From NCBI RefSeq assembly GCF_003265705.1, contig NW_020312827.1, positions 16,306,182 to 16,370,181 of the forward strand: 64,000 nucleotides of DNA, in the 5' to 3' direction. This document shows positions 35,396 to 46,573 of this stretch, one piece after another. The stretch comes from Callorhinus ursinus (taxonomy: Eukaryota; Chordata; Mammalia; Carnivora; Otariidae). Both the position numbers and the translations under genes were made by a program. Position 1 is the first letter of the stretch. Each line of letters starts with the position of its first letter. The notes under the pieces were generated by a model that was given only the letters and a program-made list of their open reading frames with translations, was not told where the DNA came from and did no database searches.

Positions 35396-35644
35396 TTTTT
35401 AGATTTATTTTTTTATTTATTTCAGTGAGAGAGACAGAGAGAGAGACAGCGAGTGAGAAAGAGAGAGAGAGCTTGCACATGCTTGTGCTTGAAGTGGGAA
35501 AGAGCAGAGGAAGAGGGAGAAAGTCAAGCAAACTCTGCCCTGAGCAGGGAGCTCGACGTGGGGCTCGATCCTATGACCCTGAGATCAGATCTGAGCTGAA
35601 ACCAAGAGTCTGATGCTTAACCGACTTAGCCAACCGGGTGCCCC
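35396..35644 (-). mobile_element. Can-SINE, minus orientation, older and longer
   Basis: 'ttttagatttatttttttat' tail complement, expanded (GA)n region, 'gtggggctcgatcctatgac', and a diverged end 'cttagccaaccgggtgcccc'. No clear target duplication. More diverged than its neighbours. Confidence 0.9.
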
Positions 35645-35689
35645 TAAAAGTATCTACTTCTTGATGGTGTGTATGTGTAATTAGATGGG

Positions 35690-35867
35690 TAGATACATAT
35701 GTATGAATATGTATTTATATATGTATAAATTACATTATTTATACTTAAATATTTTATTATATATAAAACATATATATTACTTCCCAATAAAATATCCATT
35801 ATATTATTTCTAATTAAATATTGTATTATATATATAACTTACATATTATTAAATATATATATATGTG

Positions 35868-35919
<52 letters not shown>

Positions 35920-35920
35920 A
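35690..35920. repeat. TA-rich low complexity and (GT)n microsatellite
   Basis: Alternating TATATA/ATTA tracts at 35700-35865, then about (GT)20 at 35874-35915. Confidence 0.9.
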
Positions 35921-35988
35921 TTTCCTAACAGACAAATGAGGTAAATCAGAAAATCTGAGATGGAATTATTACTTCAGATTATCTAATG

Positions 35989-36252
35989 CAGGGATTAGCA
36001 GGCTTCATCCATAAAGGGCCAGATAGTAAAATTTTAGGCTTTTGGAACCAAATAATCTCTGTCTCTACAAATTGACTCTGTTGTTGTAGCACAAACATAG
36101 CCATGGGAAATACATACATACCAAATAAATAGTCATGACTGGGGTCCAATAAAACTTTATTTAAAAAACAGACAGCAAAAAAAAAAAAAAAAAAAAAAAA
36201 ACAGACAGTAGTCCAGGTTTGGCCCAAGAGCCTTAGCTTACTGACACTTGCT
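35989..36252 (+). mobile_element. hAT-like MITE
   Basis: 'gggccagatagtaaaattttaggcttttgg' near 36017, 'caataaaactttattt' near 36148, and 'ggtttggcccaagagcctta' near 36216 follow a known MITE whose consensus reads 'aagggccagatagtaaatattttaggcttt ... tttggcccgcgggccgtagtttgcc'. The family name is uncertain. A pure A tract with duplicated flanks interrupts it at 36163-36208. Confidence 0.6.
36163..36208 (+). mobile_element. tail-only poly(A) insertion with duplicated target
   Basis: AAAAAACAGACAG occurs at 36163-36175, then C, then about 25 As, then the same 13-mer ending at 36208. In the MITE consensus this sequence is present once, so a bare poly(A) with a target duplication has been inserted. 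Confidence 0.65.
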
Positions 36253-36289
36253 CTAGAAGGTAATCCACCTTAGATGTTGACTGATGTAG

Positions 36290-36549
36290 GAGGTATCAGT
36301 TTTATTTTATTTTATTTTATTTTATTTTATTTTTTTATTTTTTAAGATTTTATTTATTTATTTGACAGAGAGAGAGAGATACAGCAAGAGAGGGAACACA
36401 AGCAGGGGGGTGGGAGGGGGAGAACAGGCCTTCCACCGAGCAGGGAACCCGACATGGGGCTCGATCCCAGGCCGCTGGGATCATGACCCGAGCTGAAGGC
36501 AGACACTTAACCGACTGAGCCACTCAGGCGCCCCGAGGTATCAGTTTTA
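36290..36549 (-). mobile_element. Can-SINE, minus orientation, tail expanded to (TTTTA)n
   Basis: A 15-bp perfect duplication GAGGTATCAGTTTTA (36290-36304 and 36535-36549). The tail complement has grown into about seven TTTTA units (36300-36335). It ends 'tgagccactcaggcgcccc'. Confidence 0.96.
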
Positions 36550-36631
36550 AAATAGGACATACTTTGTCTCATTTTATCTTTATATCATTTAAAAACCACT
36601 TATTGTTCTATAGACATATGAAGGTACTCTC

Positions 36632-36765
36632 CTGCTATGGGTGGAATGCTTGAGTCACTCCCAAATTCATATGTTGAAGCCCCAGTCACCAAGATGATGG
36701 TATTTGGAGGTGGAGGCTCTAAGTAGTTAGATCATGAGGATCAAGCTAAGAGACTCCCCATATTT
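36632..36765 (+). mobile_element. MLT1-type LTR, 5' fragment
   Basis: 'tgctatgggtggaatgcttg', 'aattcatatgttgaagcccc' and 'gatggtatttggaggtggag' are the first third of an MLT1 LTR; the rest is missing. Confidence 0.65.
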
Positions 36766-36894
36766 TTGTTTTTAAATGTGTGTGGCTTGGAGAGATCATA
36801 CAAAATCTGTGTCAGCCTGAAGAAAAAGTATCCTTAAAATTATAATCAATCATGATTTCCTAAGAAAATCACAATTTCTTTTAATGTTAGTTCA

Positions 36895-37225
36895 TTTGCA
36901 CCATATTTTTTCTTCTCCACTCTGTCTGGGATTCTCTTTCCCCTATATCCCTTTGCAGCTTGGAAAATGTCTAGTCACACTTCAAGGTTCATAGTAAACA
37001 CCTCCTAGGAGGGATCTGTTTCACTATATCCCTACTTATAGGAATAGTTCTTCCTTTCTAGATCTTACTTTGCCCTAGATGTCTTTGTAGCATTTATCAA
37101 ATCATATTGTAATTGTTTATTTGTATGGATCATACTTTTCAAAAGCAGAGTATACCTCCTTCATCTTTGATTTTCTAAAATCTAATTTTATTTTTGTGCA
37201 AGCCCTTCATTGGTACTCAGTAATT
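36895..37225 (+). mobile_element. LINE-2 3' region
   Basis: 'cttcaaggttcatagtaaac', 'gtagcatttatcaaatcata', 'aaagcagagtatacctcctt' and 'cttcattggtactcagtaat' follow L2 3' end order. Confidence 0.6.
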
Positions 37226-37248
37226 GAGGAAAAAAGGGAGAGAGGGAG

Positions 37249-37821
37249 ATGAAAGAAGAGAAGAGAAAGAAAAGTAAATGGCTACCATTAGCCACCAAGG
37301 GAATTCAAATCAAAACCACATTGAGATACCACCTTACACCAGTTAGAATGGCAAAAATTGACAAGGCAGGAAACAACAAATGTTGGAGAGGTTGTGGAGA
37401 AAGGGGAACCCTCTTACACTGTTGGTGGGAATGCAAGTTGATACAGCCATTTTGGAAAACAGTGTGGAGGTTCCTCAAAAAGTTAAAAATAGAGCTACCC
37501 AATGACAGAGCAATTGTACTACTGGGCATTTACCCCAAAGATACAGATGTAGTGAAAAGAAGGGCCACATGGACCCCAATGTTTATAGCAGCAATGTCCA
37601 CAATAGCCAAACTGTGGAAAGAGCTGAGATGTCCTTCAAAAGACAAATGGATAACGAAGATGTGGTCCATATATACAATGGAATATTACTCAGCCATCAG
37701 AAAGGATGAATACCCAACATTTACATCAACGTGGATGGAATTGGAGGAGATGATGCTAAGTGAAATAAGTCAAGCACAGAAAGTCAATCATCATATGGTT
37801 TCACTTATTTGTGGAACATAA
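37249..37821 (+). CDS. L1 ORF2p C-terminal remnant, 190 codons open
   Basis: This is part of the L1 element listed next. From about residue 14 on, the frame is the C-terminal domain of L1 ORF2p, the endonuclease/reverse transcriptase that drives retrotransposition. The CCHC-like cysteine motif is visible ([18 protein letters not shown]), then [45 protein letters not shown] and [20 protein letters not shown]. It stops at the natural ORF2 end. The first dozen codons lie in flanking purine-rich DNA, so the ATG at 37249 is not a real L1 start. Endonuclease and reverse-transcriptase domains are absent; it cannot work alone and its transcription is unlikely. Confidence 0.85.
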   Translation: MKEEKRKKSKWLPLATKGIQIKTTLRYHLTPVRMAKIDKAGNNKCWRGCGERGTLLHCWWECKLIQPFWKTVWRFLKKLKIELPNDRAIVLLGIYPKDTDVVKRRATWTPMFIAAMSTIAKLWKELRCPSKDKWITKMWSIYTMEYYSAIRKDEYPTFTSTWMELEEMMLSEISQAQKVNHHMVSLICGT

Positions 37822-38108
37822 GGAATACCATGGAGGACATTAGGAGAAGGAAGGGAAAAATGAAGGGGGGGAAATCGGAGGGGGAGACGAACCATGAGAG
37901 ACTATGGACTCTGAGAAACAAACTGAGGGTTCTAGAGGGGAGGGTGGTAGGGGATGGGTTAGCCCCAGTGATGGGTATTAAGGAGGGCACATACTGCACG
38001 GAGCACTGGCTGTTACACACAAACAATGAATCATGGAACACTACATCAAAAACCTGTGATGTACTGTATGGTGACTAACATAACATAATAATAATAAAAA
38101 AAGTAAAT
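37270..38108 (+). mobile_element. carnivore L1, 5'-truncated
   Basis: Element from about 37280 to an A-rich end at about 38103, with flanks AAAAGTAAAT (37270-37279 and 38099-38108) as a probable target duplication. It contains the ORF2p C-terminus and a 3'UTR with 'gagagactatggactctgag', 'aaactgagggttctagaggg' and 'aacaatgaatcatggaacac'. Unlike the minus-strand L1 at 31.7-32.6 kb it carries only one 3'UTR module. The minus-strand frames inside are antisense. Confidence 0.93.
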
Positions 38109-38109
38109 T

Positions 38110-38765
38110 AGGATTGAATGGAGGAAAGTAATTACATTGGTGGAATGGAAAACTGTGAATTTAATAATATTAACATTGTGTGAACTTGAGAAGCTATTGT
38201 TGATATTATTAGTCACTAAGTATGTGCAGGATATCCTTTTAACACAGGTGAAACTTTTTCAGGAAGTTAGATTTAGAATATCACTGCCAATTATTTAATA
38301 GAAAACCATGGTTAAAAAATGCTAAGTAATCACAAATGGTATGTCTTTTAGTGCTATGATGAATACAGATAATTAATTGAGAACACCCTTTAAGCAATTT
38401 CAGCAGCAAAAATTGTTTCCAGAACAGGTAGGTGTGTTGTGGAGGGAATTCACTTACAAACTAAAAAAATATCAATATGTCTGTTCTATTAGTCTTAAGG
38501 CTGAATGAATTAATTTGAATTTAATTTATTTAATTTACTTAATAACTTTTTAAGGTTTCCAGTGTTTTCTCTGAAGATCTTTAGTTAGGGTGAACTGAGA
38601 TGAAGAAAACACTAAGTTAGTTATTTTTAATGAAAATATTTTTAGTACTTTAATGAGCATACAATCAACTTATAGAATATTTAACTTCTATTGTCAAAAT
38701 GGTTTTAGACAGCCAAGAAACTAACATCTGAAATACAGTACTCAAATAATGCCATTTGTATCTGT
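38110..38765. other. unassigned AT-rich DNA
   Basis: No landmarks; TTTAATT-rich patch at 38515-38545. Confidence 0.4.
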
Positions 38766-38767
38766 AA

Positions 38768-38769
<2 letters not shown>

Positions 38770-38808
<39 letters not shown>
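38770..38808 (+). repeat. (GT)n microsatellite
   Basis: About 19 uninterrupted GT units. Confidence 0.97.
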
Positions 38809-38811
<3 letters not shown>

Positions 38812-38966
38812 TTTTTCCCCCTCATTCTTTCTTACTTTTTCTTGGGCTATCTCCTGTTTCCAAAAAAGAAAACATTATACTGAACATACTGAACATACTG
38901 GATGCTGTTAGTTATTGAAAACAATAATGTCATAATAACGGAGAGGAGAACAGAGACAAAGTTTTA

Positions 38967-39174
38967 AAAAAAAGTCTCCTAGCAAATGGTGAAGGCTCAG
39001 TTGGTTAAGTGGCTGCCTTCAGCTCAAGTCATGATCTTGGGGTCCTGGGATGGCCTAAATGGGCTCCCTGCTTAGCAGGGAGTCTGCTTCTCCCTCTTCC
39101 TCTGCCCCCCAACTCCTGCTCTCTCTCTCAAATAAATAAATAAAATCTTTAAAAAAAAAAGTCTCCTAGCAAAT
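38967..39174 (+). mobile_element. Can-SINE, plus orientation, 5' end truncated
   Basis: A-run plus GTCTCCTAGCAAAT (14-mer at 38974-38987 and 39161-39174) is the target duplication. The copy begins directly with GGTGAAGGCTCAGTTGG, lacking the usual GGGCGCCTGGGT start, and ends 'caaataaataaataaaatctttaaaa'-like. Internal part near 39050 is also shortened. Confidence 0.95.
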
Positions 39175-39179
39175 CCGTT

Positions 39180-39925
39180 TTAATCATCAAGGAAAATAAT
39201 TCTCCAAAAATATATTTAAAAGGAGGTTGTTTTCTATCTTGAAATAATACGGTTTGTTGCTACCAAAGACATCTTATTGGTTATGTATCAGAAGACCAAC
39301 CAATGTGACAGAAACCCCATAAATATCATTTGTCAAAGGATTTAGCAAAATCACTCCTGTCCTTTCTTACCTGTGTATTTATTAAGATTTTAAACATCTC
39401 AGCCTTTTTACTTGTTTTTCTCTTTTTTATATTTTCATTTATCCTTTGAATCTTGAGAGAGACATTGAAAATGTTTTCTCCAGAATAACCGTCCTAACCT
39501 TCCTCCAGGTGATCTTAGAATCTCAGTGGATAGTTGCATTCAAAGAGAGCCTGGATATTAGAATGCTCCCTGGTGTAATATTCACAAGGGTATGAGCAGC
39601 TTTCTGAATTTCATTCCATTTGCTGAAGATGTTGAGTTGGCAGTTCCGTTGGCCATTTCCCATTCAGTATTCTTAGTACTCAGGGCTTGCATTTGTGCTG
39701 AACTGAGGTGCTCACTTTTTATTTTGCATTGCAAGCCTATTTCTCTTCTGCCTTCAATGATTTTTATGGATGAACAAACCAGGTCAATGAAGACAAGCCA
39801 CTGTCACTCTCCACTAAATCTTCCAACTTTTTAAGAACTGCCCTGAAACTGAACTTCTTCTAAGAATTTCTCATTAGGACAGGAACGCAGGACCATATTT
39901 TTAGCAGTTTCCTTGCATCAAGGAA
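39180..39925. other. unassigned DNA
   Basis: No clear repeat; the 80-codon frame at 39592-39834 shows no domain and is probably chance. Confidence 0.4.
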
Positions 39926-39934
39926 ATGAGTTGA

Positions 39935-40110
39935 GGTTGTCAGTTTCAGCTGGTTTACTATCTCTTGACCATGAGGAAGTCACTCACTACTCCATGTCTC
40001 AGTTACTTGATTTAAAAAATAGAGTATCAGTGCCTGCCTTGCCCACCTAGTTAGGTCCTAAGTAGACTTAAATGAAGTTACGTATGTGAACATACCTATA
40101 AACTGTGAAG
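39935..40110 (+). mobile_element. MIR SINE
   Basis: 'ggtttactatctcttgacca', 'catgtctcagttacttgatt', 'atagagtatcagtgcctgcc' and 'acttaaatgaagttacgtat' are MIR boxes in plus order. Confidence 0.65.
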
Positions 40111-40299
40111 CATAATAGAATAGAAATGGCTTTTTCCTTCTTTCTGATGAATCAGACATGGTGCAATAAATCTTAATCTTTAAAAATCCAATACATTTTG
40201 TAGTTTCAAGGAGTTTCTTTAACATTTGAAAGAATAAATGTTTGAACATGCCCTGATATCATTTTTAAAAGGTGGGAAACAAAATTAAGGCCTGAACAT

Positions 40300-40322
40300 T
40301 AAAAAATAATAATAATAATAAA
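40300..40322 (+). repeat. (AAT)n microsatellite
   Basis: About seven AAT units in an A-rich context. Confidence 0.9.
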
Positions 40323-40370
40323 TCCTTTCTTTGATTCCATGGACAGGGAAATTACTGGAATTCTAGCATA

Positions 40371-40603
40371 CTCTCCCTACCATTTTTCTAAAGTTTTTTT
40401 TATTTGTTTATTTAGAGAAGGAGAGAGAGTGCAAGAGGGCTTAGCAAAGAGAGAGGAAGAGAAGCAGATCCCCCACTGAGCATGGAGCCAGACGCAGGGC
40501 TCAACCTGAGACTTGATCTCAGGACCCTGAGATCATGACCTGAGCTGAAAGCAAGAGTCAGACACTCAACCAACTGAGCCACCCAGGATCCCCTCTCCCT
40601 ACC
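40371..40603 (-). mobile_element. Can-SINE, minus orientation
   Basis: Target duplication CTCTCCCTACC (40371-40381 and 40593-40603). Sequence is diverged ('caacctgagacttgatctca') but ends 'tgagccacccaggatcccc'. Confidence 0.94.
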
Positions 40604-40609
40604 TTCATT

Positions 40610-41870
40610 CTGTATATCCTATACTTCCATTTTTATTATTGCCAAAGAAGCCTAGAAATTGTGCTTATTGTCAGAAAGTCTCTTTAGTGTCAGACTGGTG
40701 TCGGAACAAACCACGGGACACAATGTCAAAAAATATTGCTATGATTATGGTTATGTGAAATACAAACCGTTCAGTTAGCAAAGACAAGTTAACTCAATGA
40801 AAAGATAGTGAAAATATTACTGAGTTACTTGGTTAACTGATACAATCCACTAATGCAATCCAGTGTAGCTGGAGAGTCACCACTTGAAGCTATCATGATG
40901 CCTTCCATAGAGATATATGATTTGGTTTACTGTTTTTAACACCTTTAGTAAGGTATGATTGACATATAATAAGCTGATCATATTTAAAGTATAATTTGAT
41001 AAAATGTGTCATATATCTACACCTCAATAAAGAAAATATACATAGAAGATATATCTTTGTTTCTCTATCTACATTGTGTTTAAAATCAACCTAGGTCTTA
41101 GTGAAATGCACATCAAAATGAAAAAAAAAATATTTCCTTTCTTCATCCATTCTCACGAGTGATTTTTATCCCTTTTTTTCCATATTACAAAAGAGCCACT
41201 TATATTTCCTTGTTAGTTTCTATGACAAATTGCCACAAAGACAACTTTTCTCAAATCCATTTTGTAGCAGGATATTTAAAAGCATGATATTAACTTATTT
41301 TAGCATGAGAAAATAGAGAAAGACCTCTAATAGTCTGAAAGCCAAGTCATAAGATAATTTGTTTGAAAATTTAGGACTAAAGCACAAAATCTAGGACTAT
41401 GCCATCTTTTTTTTTCCTATCCAACCAGACTGTTGAGTTTGTTCTCAGGATTGTTCATGATGCCAATCTTGGGAGTGAAAGTTCTGCACCACATAGGGCA
41501 TGTCCTCCCACCCTGGAACTCAGGATTCTTTGTCATCAAAACTTTTCCCAACTGCCCTTGTTTGCACAGAAGCCTTGGGCTGTACATGCCTGTGCATTAA
41601 ACGTGCTAACTCAAAGACCTGTATTTCGACTACGTCATCTCTGTCTTTACAGTCTCCTTTAACAATCCCAAATATATCCAGAACATCTGCCATTACTTCT
41701 GGGAAAATGACCTGCAAATTTTAAGCTCCAGCAGAAATTCGCTTCCAAGTTGTAAAACTTCTTTTGGAAAACCTATAAAATATTGTCATCTTAATATTGA
41801 ACCAACACTTCAAATTTCACATGCCCCCCAAATATTTTCTCTTCCTAGTACCAAAATAATATTGAACACA
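40610..41870. other. mostly unassigned; weak L1-like patch
   Basis: At 40940-41070 'agtaaggtatgattgacata' and 'atttaaagtataatttgataa' resemble an old L1-derived segment. The rest, including overlapping frames at 41399-41724 on both strands, has no recognisable content. The mutual overlap of frames argues against any being real. Confidence 0.35.
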
Positions 41871-41875
41871 AATGT

Positions 41876-42175
41876 GATAGTTAATTTTAAGTGTCAACTT
41901 GATTGAGATATGGGGTGTCCAGAGGGTGTCTGTGAGGGTGTTTCTGAATGGGATTAACATTTGAATTGATAGAGTAAAACAGAGCCCTCACTCCAGTGTG
42001 GGTAGATTTAATTCAATCAGTTCAAGGCCTAAATAGAATAAAAGTTTAAGTAAAGAACAAGTATTTCTCAAATCCTTACAGTAAGTCTGTCATCTGTCTA
42101 TTATCTATCTGTCTATCATCTATCTATCCACCCCATTGGTCCTGTTTCTTTGGAGAAACCAGACTAACATAAAAA
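41876..42175 (+). mobile_element. old LTR/MITE-like repeat with embedded (CTAT)n
   Basis: It matches a common mid-repetitive element by 'gttaattttaagtgtcaact' at the start, 'gaatgggattaacatttgaa', 'gtgggtagatttaattcaat' and the end 'ggtcctgtttctttggagaa' plus 'ccagactaac'. I do not recall its family name. CTAT/CTGT units lie at 42085-42130. Confidence 0.55.
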
Positions 42176-42179
42176 ATAT

Positions 42180-43540
42180 TGGCTCAAATTTCCTAGAATG
42201 TGATTCTGACTATGACACATTAAAAAAAAATGTTTTTTAAAAGAACAGTTCTTCAAATAGATCCTCAAAATAATACCAATTATTAATACTGTTATTAATA
42301 AGCAGCTATATTAAAAATCTGGGGAAATCATGTCAAATGCAGGAAGATGATATAGGTACGATAGTTATAGAACAAAACTTCCCCATATAACATTTATATA
42401 AATAGTAATTTATTAATAGTTTCTTGTTAACAATTGAACTATTTTTTAAACTTTTCTGTCACTTTGTAAACATAAATGATTTGTCATCTGCTTTGTGAAA
42501 AGGATATTGACTTTTATTCAGTTTCCTGGATAATTGGGTCTCAGGTAATTCAGATTAGCTTTTCATTTTTAAATCAAATCTTATTTGATTATACTTGTCC
42601 CTATTTTTGAGGGATCATTTGTGTTATTATTCAGACTCCTTGATGTTCACAATATCTTGTGAGTAAAAGCAATCTGCATCCTGCATTATAAATATTCTGG
42701 TTACCCTTAAGTTCACCTCATTAACAAAGTATTTAAGAGAGACCAGAGCTGTCAGTTAATGTTGAAATGAGTAGTTAAGAAAAAAAAAAAGTAAAGAAAG
42801 AAAAATATAATCTTTGCCAGCAGCCAGTACACCAAGCATTAACTCATATTATTTTCTTTTGTGGTAAATCAAAATAATGTACAGATTTGCATTTTTATAT
42901 ATCAACACTTGTGCCAAAAACATGGACAGGATACAATGTGATATTTTAAAGCCTGCAACAAGGGTAAAAGAGTAAAAATGTGTTTACATGCTCTAGAAGT
43001 TGAATCTATTTAAAAATAAGAAAAAAGGAAAGGTATCTACACATCTGTTTGTTTTATCATATCTTTTATGCTCATAAGCCCAAAGCCCAATCAATAACGA
43101 AACAAAGCAAAAAATCAAAAATAAGTGAATAAAATTCCACAAGTATAATACTTTAAAAAATAATTTTGAAACAAAAGGTGGCACAATTGTCTAAACTATT
43201 AAGCAAAATTCCTAAGAGACTATCAGTTATTCCTTCAAATATTCCTCAGCCTGCTGTAATAGAACAGAATTATCCATGGACTCCTTGACCTTCTAAAGTT
43301 ACGGTGGGAGTTCATCAATACTACTTCAGCTTTCTGATTGTAGAAGCATTCTCATGGTCTAGATAAACCTGGTATGTGATCATATACTTTATGTGATCTG
43401 AGTAATACATAAAAAATTGACATCAAACTTCTAATGGTAAGACTACTATGTTACGGTAAGACTAGTGAGCAAAAGTATGATGAGAAATAAGATGATTGCA
43501 TGATCTCAAAATATCTTCCCACAAGGTACTTATTAACCGC
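42180..43540. other. unassigned AT-rich DNA
   Basis: No gene, RNA or young repeat; an A11 run at 42780-42790. Confidence 0.4.
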
Positions 43541-43559
43541 AAAGCAAAAAAGAACTTTA

Positions 43560-44060
43560 CAGTAGAGAAACCTGGCAAACAACACCTTACTCAAGTGATC
43601 AAAATTAAACATAGATGGAACACAGAACAAAGGAGAGCCATGTGCCTCCTGGTGTGATGCGGTAAGAAAGACATGACACGACTTCTCTCATATTTCTGCC
43701 CCCAAAGAACATAGGTCGAATATAATCCTGAGCAAATATCGGACAAACCCACACTGGGGGACACTGTATAAAATAACTGGCCTGTATTCTTCAAAATCAC
43801 AAGACCTTTAAAAACAAATACAAAAACCGACTTCCAAAGTAAACTTGATTAAAAAGATATGACAGTTATATGAATAAAAGAGAGAGAGAGAGAGAGGGAG
43901 GGAAGGAGGAAAGGAGGGAGAGTGAGAAAAAAAGAGAAAGCAAATGTGATAGATGGTTACATTGGAGAATATGGGTGAAGGGTATTTGGGATAATTTTGC
44001 ATTCTTTTGAATCTTTTTTGTAAGTTTGAGTTTATTTCAGAATAAAAAGCAAAAAAAGCC
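43560..44060 (+). mobile_element. old L1 (L1ME-like) 3' end
   Basis: 'tgtgcctcctggtgtgatgc' (43641), 'tatcggacaaacccacactg' (43736), 'ataaaataactggcctgtat' (43769) and the terminal 'tttatttcagaataaaaagc' (44031) follow an L1ME-type 3'UTR, interrupted by a (GA)n tract. Confidence 0.65.
43880..43940 (+). repeat. (GA)n/GGGA microsatellite
   Basis: About nine GA units then GGGAGGGAAGGAGG-type purine sequence, inside the L1 fragment. Confidence 0.9.
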
Positions 44061-44064
44061 TATA

Positions 44065-44400
44065 AAAATATCTGCATTTATGTTCATTACAATTCTTCTG
44101 GGCACAAATAATTGCTTCTTGCTTTTTTTGTTTTTTCCATGTTCCCAAAAACCATATTGCCAGTGATTCTCATTTGGCTTCTAAGCTAAAAGGATTTTTG
44201 GCTTCATTTAGCCCCCTACTGCTGCCAAATTTCTATTCTTAGAAGATAAAGAGACATAGGCCTACATAGACAAAGTCACTCACTCAAATATATAAAATAT
44301 TAAATTAAAAAATCAAAATTTGATATAGATTATTCATTTTTCATCCTTTCTTTAATACATTCTGATCTGTATAAAGGAAATGCTAGAACCATCTATCTCT
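44065..44400. other. unassigned AT-rich DNA
   Basis: No landmarks. Confidence 0.4.
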
Positions 44401-44403
44401 GTA

Positions 44404-44735
44404 CATTTGGCCCTTGAACAATATGGTGGTTTGGACCTCTGAGACGTCACACAGTTGAAAATCCATCACTTCTGACTACCCCAAAACTTAACTACTAATA
44501 GTCTACTGTTGATCAGAGCCTTAATGATAACAGTCAATCAACACGTATTTTCTATGTGATATGGATTATATACTTACAATAAAGTTAGAAAAAAGAATGC
44601 TATCAAAATCGTAAAGAAGAGAAAATACATTTACAGAATTCTACTGTATTGTGTGTGTGTATATATATATATATATATTTCTCTGTGTAAGTGGCTCCAC
44701 ATAGTTCAAACACATGTTCCTCAAGAGTCAACTTT
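44404..44735 (+). mobile_element. MER2-type Tigger MITE, decayed
   Basis: Left end 'atttggcccttgaacaatat', right end 'gttcctcaagagtcaactt', interior 'ccccaaaacttaactactaa' and 'tagtctactgttgatcagag'. The termini are inverted repeats of each other. It contains a (GT)6(AT)9 microsatellite at 44650-44679. Confidence 0.7.
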
Positions 44736-44739
44736 ATTT

Positions 44740-45780
44740 ATATTTTCCTACTATCTAGTACAAGATCATGCATAGAATAGAAGTTCACAAAATGATGCTC
44801 TCTAACAGTTCTTCCTAACAGTCCCACTACCTGAATTCTGTCTTCATTCTTTTAGGCAATCATCAAATGTCTGTGACTCCACAGCAGACTCTTCTCTAGA
44901 GCAGACACCACAGTGGAGAAACAAACATCACTATGTCTCCATCTTCCCCCTAACCTCCCTCTTGAAGAAATTCACACTCAACTTGGGGAAGACAGTCCTA
45001 CAAACCAAGAGTTAAAATATGAGACAAATAATGTGCTAGAACCAAAGGATAGAGAAATACCTGAGACAACAATAGTATTTTGCTGATTCAGACAATTAAC
45101 ACATTGTTTGGTGAGCATACTAATGCATAGCTATGCTTTGTATGAAGTTGATAATATATTGGGCCTATTATGATAGAGGGTCACACAATCTGTTTCAATC
45201 CTCCACTTCTTGAGGAGTGGAGACCAGATTTGGCAGAGTTTTGTTAGGACGGCATTTTAGTACACTCCTATTTAGGTTGAGCTTGCCCTCTTCAGTTTCC
45301 ATAGTCTTCACTATTCCCGATCGTCCATACTGGATTCTTCATTCATGTGCAGCTTGGCACCTGATGGCCTTTAAATCTGTGAGCCCTAACTTAAGAGGAG
45401 ACATAAAGCAAGTGCATACACAACAATAAAAGTAAACAAACAAACAAGGGTAAGAGATAAAAGTTTTAAAAATATTTGCAAAATCTCTTTGGGGTAAGAG
45501 GAGGGATTACTTTTAGCTTGAAATCAAAGAAGTGAACATAGTACTTCCTAAGGGAGGTAGAAGTTTTCTAAGCCCTGGAAGACAGTGATGAAGGTGGGTG
45601 AGGATGTTTCTGAGAAAACATGATAAGGAAAGCCAGAGGCAATCGCTGAAAGATTTTTAATTCCCCCTTTTTAGATTCTTTATGAGGCCACTCAAGTATC
45701 TACACGATTTCTATAGGAAGGCTGCAGATATTAAAATAAGACTCCTTATATTTTTCCAAATTTGATGTAAAAATAAATAA
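44740..45780. other. unassigned DNA, possible old-repeat debris
   Basis: 'ttcacactcaacttggggaagacag' near 44970 may belong to the ancient family at 4.87 kb. The rest is unassigned; the 70-codon frame at 45217-45429 has no resemblance to a known protein. Confidence 0.35.
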
Positions 45781-45789
45781 AGCCATAGA

Positions 45790-45957
45790 CTTTTTTTTTT
45801 TTTTTTTTTAGGATTCTAAACTAATGGAATGAGAAGATAAAGAAAGAGAGGAAAAAAGGAAGGAAGAAAAAAAGGAGGGAGAGAGAGAGGGAGGGACAGA
45901 GGAAGGATCGGAGGAAGAGAGGGAAGTGGGAGGAGGGAGGGGGGAAGGGAGGAGAAA
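45790..45957 (+). repeat. T-run plus GGAA/GGGA purine tract
   Basis: A T19 run (45791-45809) followed by about 120 bp of AAGGAAGG/GAGGGAGG purines (45838-45957). Minus-strand Ser/Leu/Pro frame here is composition only. Confidence 0.92.
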
Positions 45958-45964
45958 AACACAG

Positions 45965-46570
45965 ATGGTGTCCCTTCCTACTGCAGGCAGAGGTAATTCC
46001 ATCTAAACTTCTTGGAAAAACAGAAGCCCTAGGGTCTCCACAGGCAGAGATTCTGTGCTTATCTCTGCACCAACACTACAGAGTTGAACAGGTCTCTGTG
46101 GTGCTGTTCAGAGTAGATAAGGACAAGTCAAGGACAAAGAGAAAACTGAAATAAAGCATCTACGTTTTGTTTTATTATATTCCTTTTCAATTTATTCTAA
46201 TGTATTTATTATTTTTATCTTTATTCTGGTATAGAAAAAAATTAGTAAATTTTATTATCTGTTCTGCATTGGAAATGTTGCAGAGACTCAACCTAGATTA
46301 TGTCTTAAAAATTAGCTATGACTGTTTTTTCCTCCTCTATAGGTAGACTTCTGTTTACCAAAAATCCTGTATTATTATCATTATTTATTCACTCCTACCA
46401 TCAAAGAATGCCACAGAACTAGTAATTCAAATCTCTTATATTTGGAATTTTTGAAAACGGTTTATTACTCATTTTATCCCAGTGAGGTTTAGAAATCTCA
46501 GGTTGTGAAGACCGTACCTCTCAGTGTCAGTGCCAACTTTGTTCAAGATTTTGCAAAACTTCCATTAATT
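45965..46570. other. unassigned AT-rich DNA
   Basis: Nothing recognised. Confidence 0.4.
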
Positions 46571-46573
46571 CTG

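Noticed and set aside
42085..42130. Possible CRISPR-like or regularly spaced repeat
   Set aside because: It is a plain CTAT/CTGT tetranucleotide microsatellite. No spaced repeat array of CRISPR form exists anywhere in this eukaryotic window.
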